Below are positions 7,717 to 16,276 of a stretch of DNA of 64,000 nucleotides, piece after piece. Source of the stretch: UBA4665 sp036388555 (GTDB lineage: Bacteria; Patescibacteriota; Saccharimonadia; Saccharimonadales; UBA4665); assembly GCA_036388555.1 (NCBI GenBank), contig DASVRP010000004.1, forward strand, positions 1-64,000, in the 5' to 3' direction. The position numbers were made by a program, and so were the translations under genes. Position 1 is the first letter of the stretch, and every line of letters begins with the position of its first letter. The notes beneath the pieces are model-generated. The model made no database searches. It was given only the letters and a program-made list of their open reading frames with translations, and was not told where the DNA came from.

Positions 7717-10409
7717 GTGATACCATCGCCAACCAGCTCCGTCAGCGGATGAGCTTGCGCAAACCACAGGAAGCGGCTCTCGATATCCTAGCCGAATTAT
7801 GTAAGACGCTCGAGCTCGGCAAGCAGGTCGACACGGCAGCCGAACTGGCCAAGGTCCATGCGCTGTATCCGACGGTCAGCGACTTCGAGCGCAGTTTCGT
7901 CAGCCTGTGTTTCGCCCTGGCGACCGGCGTCGGCAAGACGCGGCTGATGGGCGCCTTCATCAGCTACCTGGCAATCACCAAGAAATCAAATAATTTCTTC
8001 ATCATCGCGCCGAACAAGACGATCTACCGCAAACTGATCACCGACTTCAGCGACCTGTCACACTCGAAATACGTCTTCAAGGGCATCGCCGAGTTCGCGG
8101 TGACCCATCCGCGTGTCATTACCGGCGAGAACTACAATTCGGCCATCACGGCCTCGCGTCAGCAGGTGTCGGCCGACCTGTTCGAAGACGCCATCGACAT
8201 CCATATCTTCAACATCGACAAGATCAACAAGGAAGGCGGCAAGGTCAAGAACCTTAATGAGCTCATAGGAGAGTCCTACTTCGAATACCTGTCCGGACTC
8301 GACGACCTGGTCATCCTGATGGATGAGTCGCATCATTACCGGGCGGACCGCGGCATGGCTGTCATCAACGAGCTGCAGCCTATCATCGGACTGGAACTGA
8401 CTGCGACACCGCAGGTCGAAACCGGTGGTAAGACGGTCAAATTTAAGAACGTCGCCTTTGAGTACTCACTGCGCAGCGCGATGCTGGACGGCTACGTCAA
8501 AGAACCGTTCGTAGCCACCCGCAGCAATTTTGACCCAACGCAGTACAGCGATGAGGAGATTGACAACCTTAAGCTGGAAGATGGTGTCATGATCCATGAA
8601 CAGACGAAGGCGGCGCTGGAAGTCTATGCCCGCAACAACGATCAGCGTATCGTCAAACCGTTCGTGCTGGTCGTCGCCAAGGATACCGGCCATGCCCAAT
8701 CGCTGCGCGCTGTGATCGAGAGTAACGATTTTTACGGCGGCTATTATCAAGGCAAAGTAATCGAGGTCCATTCCAAGGTCAGTGGCGAGGAAAAAGACGA
8801 GAATATCGAAAGCCTGGTCAGCCTGGAAGACCCGGATAATAGCATTGAGATCGTCGTCCACGTCAACATGCTCAAGGAGGGCTGGGATGTTACCAATCTG
8901 TATACCATCATCCCGCTGCGGTCTTCGGCCAGCGCGACGCTGACGGAGCAGACGATCGGCCGCGGACTGCGCTTGCCGTATGGCCAGCGGGTCGGGGATG
9001 CCGATGTTGACCGCCTGACTATCGTCGCACACGACCGTTTCCAGGCGATCATCGAGGAGGCTAATAAGCCTGATTCGCTGATCCGGCGCGGCAATATCAT
9101 CACCATCGAGGACAACCCGGAACTGGCCCAGCCGAAGGTCATCGTCAGTACCGGCTCCAAGGCGTTCGGTAATTTCGACGACCGCCGCCGGGAAGTAGCC
9201 ACTATCGTCGACCCGGCTGAAAAAGCCAGACAGAGCCAGCAGCTTGCCGTCGACCAGGCAACCCAGGAAGCCATCGTCGCTATGGCGGGGCAGCAGGTCC
9301 GCACTCCCGAGCTGTCCGATGCCACAGTCCGGCAACGCATCATTGACGACGTCCGGCGCCGGGTTGAGACCGGGCTTGAGCTGCCGATGTTCGAGAATGA
9401 GGACACGACTGCCATCATCGGACACGCCGTCGACCGCACGATTAAGACGGTGCAGCAGCATGTCATCGAGATTCCGCGTTTGTCTGTCATGCCATCCGAT
9501 GATGCCGCCGTAACCATCCAGGATTTCGACCTTGACGTCTCCAGCCTCATGCTGCGGCCGCAGTCCAATGACATCTATCTGCAGTCGCTGCAGGACGCTG
9601 AAGCCCAGCGCCAGACCATCACCAATGAGAAGGTTCGTTTCCGCGAAGCGGTCATCGAGAATGTCATCGTCTCGCAGCTGATAGACATTGACTTCATCGA
9701 ATACGAGACCAATGCCAAGTTGCTATACAAGCTGGCCGGTCAGGCGATCACCCATCTGCGCAGCTACCTGGCGAACGAGGACGAGGTAATCAACATCGTA
9801 TATACCCAGAAGCAGCGCATCGCTGATTTCGTGGCGGCCCAGATCGCTGCCAATATGACGAAGCAGCCGGTGACATACGACCTGTCGCAGACGCTGCCAT
9901 TCACCAAGATCTATGACAGCGCCTGCGAACAGATACGGGGCGACAGATTCTATCACTACACCGAGACGATTACGCCGACGAGCGCCATCCGCACCAAGGT
10001 CTTCACTGGCTTCACTAAGGCCTGCCATGACCGCTACAAATTCGATTCCAAGTCAGAGAAGGATTTCGCGACGCTGCTGGAGAAGGATACCGCCGGCACT
10101 GTGCTGCGTTGGCTGCGCCCGGCGCCGATGCAGTTCAGCATCACCTGGGGCCGCAAGGGCAGCCGCTATGAGCCTGATTTCGTCGTTGAAACTGGCGACG
10201 TCATCTACATGGTCGAGGTGAAGAAAGCCGATGATGTTGAGACGGACGACGTCCAGGAGAAGGCCCGCGCCGCCGGACTGTACTGTGAACAGGCCAGTAA
10301 GTACAATGCGGAACACGGTGGCAAGGCCTGGTGCTACGCCCTCATACCGCACGACCGCATCTCGCTCGGGTCAAGCCTGCGCGACCTGCTGACAGCGCAC
10401 ACTGCCTAG
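7713..10409 (+). CDS. Type III restriction-like Res subunit (DEAD/DEAH helicase with C-terminal nuclease)
   Basis: 898 residues. Walker A in ATGVGKTR (~69-76), the motif II variant DESH (~203), LTATPQ (~230), and IGRGLRLPYG in motif VI. Near the C-terminus YEPDF...VEVKK (~818-838) gives the PD-(D/E)xK nuclease core. This is the Res partner of a type III restriction-modification system: ATP-driven translocation followed by cleavage when unmethylated sites are met. The reading frame is intact and all key residues are present, so it should be active. It ends 2 bp from the convergent permease gene. Confidence 0.9.
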   Translation: MSDTIANQLRQRMSLRKPQEAALDILAELCKTLELGKQVDTAAELAKVHALYPTVSDFERSFVSLCFALATGVGKTRLMGAFISYLAITKKSNNFFIIAPNKTIYRKLITDFSDLSHSKYVFKGIAEFAVTHPRVITGENYNSAITASRQQVSADLFEDAIDIHIFNIDKINKEGGKVKNLNELIGESYFEYLSGLDDLVILMDESHHYRADRGMAVINELQPIIGLELTATPQVETGGKTVKFKNVAFEYSLRSAMLDGYVKEPFVATRSNFDPTQYSDEEIDNLKLEDGVMIHEQTKAALEVYARNNDQRIVKPFVLVVAKDTGHAQSLRAVIESNDFYGGYYQGKVIEVHSKVSGEEKDENIESLVSLEDPDNSIEIVVHVNMLKEGWDVTNLYTIIPLRSSASATLTEQTIGRGLRLPYGQRVGDADVDRLTIVAHDRFQAIIEEANKPDSLIRRGNIITIEDNPELAQPKVIVSTGSKAFGNFDDRRREVATIVDPAEKARQSQQLAVDQATQEAIVAMAGQQVRTPELSDATVRQRIIDDVRRRVETGLELPMFENEDTTAIIGHAVDRTIKTVQQHVIEIPRLSVMPSDDAAVTIQDFDLDVSSLMLRPQSNDIYLQSLQDAEAQRQTITNEKVRFREAVIENVIVSQLIDIDFIEYETNAKLLYKLAGQAITHLRSYLANEDEVINIVYTQKQRIADFVAAQIAANMTKQPVTYDLSQTLPFTKIYDSACEQIRGDRFYHYTETITPTSAIRTKVFTGFTKACHDRYKFDSKSEKDFATLLEKDTAGTVLRWLRPAPMQFSITWGRKGSRYEPDFVVETGDVIYMVEVKKADDVETDDVQEKARAAGLYCEQASKYNAEHGGKAWCYALIPHDRISLGSSLRDLLTAHTA

Positions 10410-10411
10410 GT

Positions 10412-11626
10412 CTAGGCGAATATCTGATAAACCAGCATGGCCGCAGCCGTCAACGTACCAAGTATCGGCAGGACCAGCGGCACCTGCAGTATCTTGCCGG
10501 CTTTGTCACGGCGCAGCTTAACGATGACCAGCGACAGATTTACCAGGACGAATATCGACAGTGCCAGATAACTGGTAACTTTGGCTAGTGAAAGCAGCGG
10601 CAACAGTATGGTACCGAGTATCATCAGTCCCGAGACTGTCAGGGTGGCGATGACCGGTACCTGGCGCCGGGCACCGACGGTCGCGAAGACTTTCGGAATC
10701 CATCCCTGGCTGGCCATGCCGTACAGTATCCGCGAGCCCATGATCAGCTGGACGATGATACCATTCAGGGCGGCCACCATGCCGATCAGGCTGATATACA
10801 TGGGATCAATTGAGCTGATGCGCTGCAACACCAGGCTGAGCGGAGCCGGACTGGTGCCGAGTTCGCGGGCGCCGACGGCTGAGACGCAGACCAGGACGAT
10901 CAGCATGTAGAGTACCGTCGCCAAGATGAGTGACCACAGTATCGCCCGTGGCATGCTGCGCTGCGGGTCCTTGGCCTCTTCGGCGACATTCACCATATCC
11001 TCGAATCCGATGAAGGCGTAAAACGCCAGGAAAGCCCCGGCCAGTATATCGCCGACTCCGACCAGCGGGTCGATCGTCACGATCTGCTCGACGGGGAGGT
11101 CGGCTAGCAGTGACCAGCCGAAAAAGATAATGCTGAGCAGCCCGACGGCCTCGATGATTGTAAAGACGACAGCCACGGTAGCTGACTGGCCGATGCCGAT
11201 CAGGGCGACCATGGTCAGGAGCAGCAGTATGCCGACGCTGGCAGCCAGAGCGGGGACTGCCCACAGCTGCCCGAGATACCCAGCGAAGCCCTGCGACAAC
11301 GCGGCAGCCGACGAAATGCCTGCGAACAGCATTGATAGCCCGATGATGGTCGATAGCCAGCGCCGGCGGAAGGCATTATAGACGTACAGTGCCGATCCGG
11401 CGCTCTGTGGATAACGGCTGGACAATTCCATGTATGAGAAGGCCGTGAGTGCCGCGATGACCATGGCGATCAGGAAGGCGAACGGCGCATGCATGCCAGC
11501 CGCTCCGGCGACCTTGCCGACCAGGACGTATATGCCGGCGCCGAGAATGTTGCCGAGTCCGTACAATACAAGTACTGGCGTGGACAGGACTTGTTTGAGC
11601 TGGGGCTTGGCGGCGGGCGTAGGCAT
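10412..11626 (-). CDS. APC-family amino acid permease
   Basis: 404 residues with about 12 hydrophobic segments. The N-terminal GNILGAGIYVLVG matches the glycine-rich first helix of amino acid/polyamine/organocation transporters, which contacts the substrate backbone. Length is slightly below the usual 430-500 because the tail is short. It is probably a proton-coupled importer of amino acids, fitting a cell that lacks amino-acid biosynthesis. Convergent with the Res gene (2-bp gap) and divergent from the orphan gene at 11670. The substrate is not deducible. Confidence 0.88.
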   Translation of the reverse strand: MPTPAAKPQLKQVLSTPVLVLYGLGNILGAGIYVLVGKVAGAAGMHAPFAFLIAMVIAALTAFSYMELSSRYPQSAGSALYVYNAFRRRWLSTIIGLSMLFAGISSAAALSQGFAGYLGQLWAVPALAASVGILLLLTMVALIGIGQSATVAVVFTIIEAVGLLSIIFFGWSLLADLPVEQIVTIDPLVGVGDILAGAFLAFYAFIGFEDMVNVAEEAKDPQRSMPRAILWSLILATVLYMLIVLVCVSAVGARELGTSPAPLSLVLQRISSIDPMYISLIGMVAALNGIIVQLIMGSRILYGMASQGWIPKVFATVGARRQVPVIATLTVSGLMILGTILLPLLSLAKVTSYLALSIFVLVNLSLVIVKLRRDKAGKILQVPLVLPILGTLTAAAMLVYQIFA

Positions 11627-11669
11627 TGCTCATAGTATAGCTTTTTCTGGTGGTATAATCCTTTATAGT

Positions 11670-12116
11670 ATGGCTATTTATAGACTTTCAGCATCCGAGG
11701 TACTTGGAGTGCCGCTCGACTCGCCCGAACAGATAGCAGAATCTCAGGATGTCATTTTCAACCATATGACCAGACATGGCATTGAACCTGTACTTGTGGA
11801 TCCAACTGACTTCGCTGATATCACGCCCCGCTGGGGAATCCTGGGAGAGCCGTCGTTCAGATATATATTATCGTCTGACGCTATTGGTGAGGCAACCGTA
11901 GAGCTACTGCCGGTCAAGAAAGGGTCGAAGCTCATAGGAGTCGATAAGGGTATTGATGTAGTGCGTAAATACTATGATGACCGTATGACATACCATCTAC
12001 CCCAGGATGTAGATTCCCTGGTGTTGCCAGGAGCAAGTCCGCTGCATCCCGGAAAGGTCTGCGTTTATGAAGCATTCCTGGATATTGACATCTTGGAAGA
12101 CCCGTTTGTTGAATAA
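11670..12116 (+). CDS. Orphan protein, first copy of a tandem pair
   Basis: 148 residues. The start ATG 11670 gives MAIYRLSA, identical to the start of the next gene; TATAAT at 11654-11659 lies 10 nt before it. Shared blocks with the neighbour are LGVPLD, a central IEPVLV, an F-RY-L segment, TYxLPQ, GAS and PGK-C-(Y/H)EAF(L/V)D. No transmembrane segment, no metal motif, acidic overall. No known family is recognised. The strict colinearity of the two copies shows a tandem duplication followed by strong divergence. Confidence 0.7.
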   Translation: MAIYRLSASEVLGVPLDSPEQIAESQDVIFNHMTRHGIEPVLVDPTDFADITPRWGILGEPSFRYILSSDAIGEATVELLPVKKGSKLIGVDKGIDVVRKYYDDRMTYHLPQDVDSLVLPGASPLHPGKVCVYEAFLDIDILEDPFVE

Positions 12117-12143
12117 GCCAGCCGGTATATACTAGGGTGCATA

Positions 12144-12587
12144 ATGGCAATATATCGATTATCCGCCATCGAAAGACTGGGTGTCCCCCTAGATGACCTC
12201 AAGGAGATCGGAGGCGGTCCGCAGGCAATACATCGGTTTATGTCACGATTCGACATCGAGCCGGTGCTTGTAGCTGAAACCGACCTGGAAGACGTAACTC
12301 CATTTTATTGGACATCTGCCGAAACAGATTTCCGATATCTGTTGACTGCCCGGAAGGCGGGAGAAGTGGTCGTCGATGTGATGCCGTATGACGAGGTCTT
12401 TCTGACGTCGACTGTCGATATGCTGGCAGCCGACACCACGATCGTCATGGGCCGGCCGCAGAAGATGACGTATGAGCTGCCACAACGGCAGCGTGGCTTC
12501 GTGATTGCCGGCGCCAGTAGCGAATACCCTGGTAAATTCTGTATCCACGAAGCATTCGTGGACCTAGAAATCCTGGATGAATCGTAG
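12144..12587 (+). CDS. Orphan protein, second copy of a tandem pair
   Basis: 147 residues, paralogous over its full length to the gene at 11670: MAIYRLSA start, LGVPLDD, IEPVLV, FRYLL, TYELPQ, GASSEYPGK and HEAFVDLEIL. TATACT at 12128-12133 stands 10 nt upstream of the ATG, so each copy has its own -10 box in the same place. Cytoplasmic by appearance; function unknown. Confidence 0.7.
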   Translation: MAIYRLSAIERLGVPLDDLKEIGGGPQAIHRFMSRFDIEPVLVAETDLEDVTPFYWTSAETDFRYLLTARKAGEVVVDVMPYDEVFLTSTVDMLAADTTIVMGRPQKMTYELPQRQRGFVIAGASSEYPGKFCIHEAFVDLEILDES

Positions 12588-12650
12588 TTCCGCGGCGCAG
12601 TGAAGGCGTACAATAGGTAGTATCAGTGACTGAAGGGAAGGTATACGCAC

Positions 12651-13217
12651 GTGGCGTCGCACAAGGAGCTCAACACTGGCGATCATGCGCCGTCCTTCAG
12701 CTTGCCGGATTCGTTCGGCAACATCATCGCCTTGGCGGACTATGCTGATACATACGTGTTGGCCGTCTTCCTGCGCTATGCCAGCTGCCCGTTCTGCAAT
12801 CTGACCATCCACCGGTTGTCACTGGAGGAGAAGTTGCTCTCGCAGAATGGCTGTAAAGTCATAGTGTTTGTCCAGTCCGGATCTGAGAATATCCAGAACA
12901 ATATTCATGATCGTCACGGTGCACCGCCTCTGCCGTTCCCGATCATCCCCGACCCGGAGCAGAAATACTATGCCAAATATGGAGTACGGACTTCACTACT
13001 GGCAGCTGCCAAAAGTATCAAAGACATACCGTACTGGCTGAAATCCGCCTTCCAACTCGGCTTCAATCAGAAGGCGGTAGACGGCAACCTGCTACTGGTG
13101 CCGGCGATGTTCCTGATCGGACCCGGAGAGCAACGGATAACCTATGCATCGTACGGCCCAAGTTTTTATGACCACCGCAGCTTCACTGAAGTGTACGAGC
13201 AACTGATATTCAAATAA
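12651..13217 (+). CDS. Peroxiredoxin-like AhpC/TSA-family protein
   Basis: 188 residues with a GTG start behind AAGGGAAGG (spacing 10); TACAAT at 12609-12614 is the probable -10 box. The N-terminus has the thioredoxin-fold entry of this family (G-D-APSFSLPDSFG), then a CPFC motif near residue 49, where peroxiredoxin-like proteins carry the reactive cysteine. The middle (FPIIPDPEQKYYAKYGV) and late PAMFLI are typical of the AhpC/TSA group. It likely reduces peroxides or disulfides in the cytosol. A canonical PxxxT(S)xxC site is not evident, so it belongs to the atypical branch. Confidence 0.8.
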   Translation: MASHKELNTGDHAPSFSLPDSFGNIIALADYADTYVLAVFLRYASCPFCNLTIHRLSLEEKLLSQNGCKVIVFVQSGSENIQNNIHDRHGAPPLPFPIIPDPEQKYYAKYGVRTSLLAAAKSIKDIPYWLKSAFQLGFNQKAVDGNLLLVPAMFLIGPGEQRITYASYGPSFYDHRSFTEVYEQLIFK

Positions 13218-13250
13218 TCGCCAGCTACGGTGTGAGGTATAATAGTCCAG

Positions 13251-14462
13251 ATGCAAGGTGAGTTCACATTTGATATTACCCATGAGCTGGGTGGCGATAC
13301 GTTGGCGCGCACCGGTGTCATTTCGACGCCTCACGGCTGTATCGAGACACCGGCATTCATCGTCGTCGGGACCAAGGCGACCGTCAAGGCGATGGTACCG
13401 GAGCAGGTCAAGGCAGTCCATGGCCAGGCGGTGCTGGCGAATGCTTATCACCTCTATCTCCAACCGGGCCACAAACTGATCGAGGAAGCCGGCGGCCTGG
13501 CCAAGTTCATGCACTGGGACGGGCCGACCTTTACAGATTCCGGCGGCTTCCAGGTGCTGTCGCTCGGCAGCGGTTTCAAGAAGGTGCTGGCCATGGAAGC
13601 TGACAGTGCGCCAGTGAGTGATATCATCGCCCCGGCCCGCGAGCGCCAGGCCTTCGTCGATGATGACGGCGTGACCTTCAAATCGCACATCGATGGCAGC
13701 AAGCACCGCTTTACCCCCGAACATTCCATAGATGTGCAGCATGGCATCGGTGCCGATGTCATGATGGCCTTTGATGAGCTGACGTCGATCGTCGATCCGT
13801 ACCACTACCAGGTGGCCGCACTTGCCCGGACGCATGCCTGGGCGGAGCGCTGCCTGGCACGGATCGCAGAGTTGCGTATCGCACATCCCGACCGGCCATA
13901 TCAGGCACTGTTCGGCGTTTTGCAGGGTGCCCAATACGAGGACCTGCGCCGGCAGACTGCCAAATTCCTCGGTGCACAAAGCGGCTTCGATGGTTTCGGC
14001 ATCGGCGGAGCCCTCGAAAAGAGCCAGCTCGGTACAATAGTCCGCTGGGTGAACGAAGAACTGCCAAAGAATAAGCCGAAACATCTGCTTGGCATCAGCG
14101 AGCCGGACGATATCTTTATCGCGATCGAGAATGGCGTCGACACCTTCGACTGTGTCTCACCGACCCGCGTCGGTCGCAACGGCGGGGCGTACACGTATTC
14201 CGGCCGGGTCAACATCACGGCGGCCCGGTACAAAGCTGATTTCTCACCATTGATCGAAGGCTGCGAATGCTACACCTGTCAGCACTACACCCGCGCTTAC
14301 ATCCACCACCTGTTCCGGGCCGGCGAGCGACTAGCGGCTACACTGATGTCCATCCATAACGAATACTTCATCATCAAACTGGTCGACGACATCCGCGCCA
14401 GCATCAAGGACAGTTCGTTCATGGAGCTGAAGCAGCGCTGGCTAGCGGACTACTATTCCTGA
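13251..14462 (+). CDS. tgt: Queuine tRNA-guanine transglycosylase
   Basis: 403 residues. Exchanges G34 in GUN anticodons for a queuosine precursor base. Visible hallmarks are TDSGGFQ (~96-102), the catalytic Asp in GVDTFDCVSPTR (~296-300) and the zinc ligands CECYTC with a later His (~337-355). TATAAT at 13238-13243 ends 7 nt before the ATG, predicting a leaderless mRNA. A precursor transporter lies 1.7 kb downstream on the other strand, and no queuosine biosynthesis gene is in view, so salvage is likely. The 3' end overlaps the convergent gene by 10 bp. Confidence 0.95.
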   Translation: MQGEFTFDITHELGGDTLARTGVISTPHGCIETPAFIVVGTKATVKAMVPEQVKAVHGQAVLANAYHLYLQPGHKLIEEAGGLAKFMHWDGPTFTDSGGFQVLSLGSGFKKVLAMEADSAPVSDIIAPARERQAFVDDDGVTFKSHIDGSKHRFTPEHSIDVQHGIGADVMMAFDELTSIVDPYHYQVAALARTHAWAERCLARIAELRIAHPDRPYQALFGVLQGAQYEDLRRQTAKFLGAQSGFDGFGIGGALEKSQLGTIVRWVNEELPKNKPKHLLGISEPDDIFIAIENGVDTFDCVSPTRVGRNGGAYTYSGRVNITAARYKADFSPLIEGCECYTCQHYTRAYIHHLFRAGERLAATLMSIHNEYFIIKLVDDIRASIKDSSFMELKQRWLADYYS

Positions 14463-15394
14463 TCGTCGAATGGATTCGCGGTATAGATTACTTCCTGCAG
14501 GCGCCGGGCCATCACATCGGTGATGGCAGCACACTCGGCTGAAGAGAGGTCGACCATACCAGGTGCATGCTGCATCTTGATGAGATCGGATATAGTGGGC
14601 TGCGGCCGGCTGCCCTGTTCCATGCCAAGTACCTCGTCCATAGAGTCAGACCCCTGCGCGAGGATAGAGAACCGCGCAGCTGCCTTCGTATATTTCCTGT
14701 TTCTCCGGTTTGTCTTGAAGGCGACCATGGCCCGATCGGCTGGATCATCTATATTCAGTGTCTCGGCATCAAATACGAGGTCGGTTATCGGCAGGCCGGT
14801 TCCGCTGTCGATATGGCCACGAGCAAAACGGGGGATCGAATCCTGGTTCGGCGCGCTTGGCATCAACCCCTCTCCGATTCCGGCTAAATCGTTCTTTAGG
14901 CTCAGGCCGAAGCCGTACAGTTCGCCATTGTCGCCTTGACGATCGTTACGGGCGTCGGGTACCCGTGATTCCGGTATGCCAAGATACTTGGCAATGCGGC
15001 GGTCGTCCCATGTCTCGGTGTCAACATATTCGAGCATGGAGTCGGTAAGCTCGGAAAGGATATCGATATCTTCAGCTGGTGTGGTGTCGCGTCCTTCTGC
15101 CCTGGCGATAAATTTCGGGACGAAAGCCTGTAGCAGGTCAGCTCTGCCGTGATGCGTCGGGGCGACATCTTCTGTCTCAAGCATCTCTGCGGCAATTTCG
15201 ATAAGAACGGGCTGGCCTGTCGCGACGCCTTCTTCGGCTATCGTGCCGGCGACACTGAGGACGTCTTCAAGCTCCTGCCGGTAATACCTACGCAGTTGGT
15301 GCAAGGTAGCAGGCCGCATCTGCTCGGCTGGCAGGTATGGGCTTAGCTGGTTGAAGTCTACAGATTCGGGATCGAACGGCACGTGTTTTGACAT
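14453..15394 (-). CDS. Hypothetical cytoplasmic protein, 313 residues
   Basis: A single intact frame with strong codon bias like its neighbours, but no family I recognise. It is acidic and mostly helical by composition, lacks signal peptide and membrane segments, and has no cysteine clusters. The first 60 residues (LPAEQMRPATLHQLRRYYRQELEDVL in part) look helical; the middle contains RIAKYLGIPESRV, reminiscent of a small helix-turn-helix, but this is weak. It overlaps the tgt stop by 10 bp and sits between two queuosine genes without an evident link. Confidence 0.6.
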   Translation of the reverse strand: MSKHVPFDPESVDFNQLSPYLPAEQMRPATLHQLRRYYRQELEDVLSVAGTIAEEGVATGQPVLIEIAAEMLETEDVAPTHHGRADLLQAFVPKFIARAEGRDTTPAEDIDILSELTDSMLEYVDTETWDDRRIAKYLGIPESRVPDARNDRQGDNGELYGFGLSLKNDLAGIGEGLMPSAPNQDSIPRFARGHIDSGTGLPITDLVFDAETLNIDDPADRAMVAFKTNRRNRKYTKAAARFSILAQGSDSMDEVLGMEQGSRPQPTISDLIKMQHAPGMVDLSSAECAAITDVMARRLQEVIYTANPFDDQE

Positions 15395-15455
15395 TTACCT
15401 ACAGTAAGCTTATGTTGGCGGACTGTCAATGAACTCGTAGATTGTATATTTCACA

Positions 15456-16160
15456 TTAATCTTTGACACGGACGCTAAGACCGAGAGGCATCAATCGTGT
15501 GTGATCGTCGTAGGCATCGATGCCTTCGCGATGCTTCAGGAAGGCGATGATGCGGTATGTAACAGGTAAGAATATAATTTCGACTGCAGTCTTGAAACCC
15601 CAGCCGATCAACAGATAAATCATCATGTCATGGAAACCAAGGATGCCACCAAAGGCTATCAGACCAAAGATGAGTGTGTCGATGAACTGCCCGACGACCG
15701 TCGAACCTATCAGCCGAACCCACAGTCGTTTACCTGCCATACGGACCTTCAGTCTGGCAAGGATACTAGCGTTTACAAATGCGCCGACAAGATAGGCGCA
15801 CAGGCTAGCCAGTACGATACGTGGAAAAAAACCGAGCACAGCGTCGTAGTTTGCCTGTGTGATGCCACCTTCGGCGATCGGGGCGTATTTGACGACCGTA
15901 AAAGCGATGATGGCAAGCAACATGACCCCGAAGCTGGTCCAGATCGCCCGCCGGGCGTAACGGAAACCGTATACCTCAGTCAAGATGTCACCGAATATAT
16001 ATGCCAATGGGAAGAGCAGGGCGCCGCCGTCAGTGATAATCGGCCCGAATGCTACAAGCTTAGTAGCTCCGAGGTTGGATATGAGAAGGATGCTGGCGAA
16101 AAAAGCCAGGATCAGGTCGTAATATTGGGGATGTGGGTGCCTGTCCGGCAATATTTTCAT
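15456..16160 (-). CDS. Queuosine precursor transporter (YhhQ/DUF165 family)
   Basis: 234 residues from ATG 16160; the frame is open further upstream but the TACAAT -10 box (16167-16172 on this strand) ends 6 nt before this ATG, fixing it as the start of a leaderless message. Six hydrophobic segments are present. Family traits include GAL(L)FPLAYIFGDILTEVYG near the second helix and the later GQFIDTLIF. E. coli YhhQ imports preQ0/preQ1. Together with tgt it suggests uptake and insertion of a precursor base made by another organism. Confidence 0.88.
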   Translation of the reverse strand: MKILPDRHPHPQYYDLILAFFASILLISNLGATKLVAFGPIITDGGALLFPLAYIFGDILTEVYGFRYARRAIWTSFGVMLLAIIAFTVVKYAPIAEGGITQANYDAVLGFFPRIVLASLCAYLVGAFVNASILARLKVRMAGKRLWVRLIGSTVVGQFIDTLIFGLIAFGGILGFHDMMIYLLIGWGFKTAVEIIFLPVTYRIIAFLKHREGIDAYDDHTRLMPLGLSVRVKD

Positions 16161-16276
16161 ACGGCTATTGTAGCAGCTAGACCGGCCGGATGATGGCAAT
16201 TGTACATTCCACATCCTCACTGCATGGTCAGAAGCGGTATAATGAATGGGAACAAACCGGGATAAAAGAAGGTGAT

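Noticed and set aside
3270..10409. DISARM system
   Set aside because: DrmA, DrmB and DrmC are not present; only the helicase and methylase resemble components.
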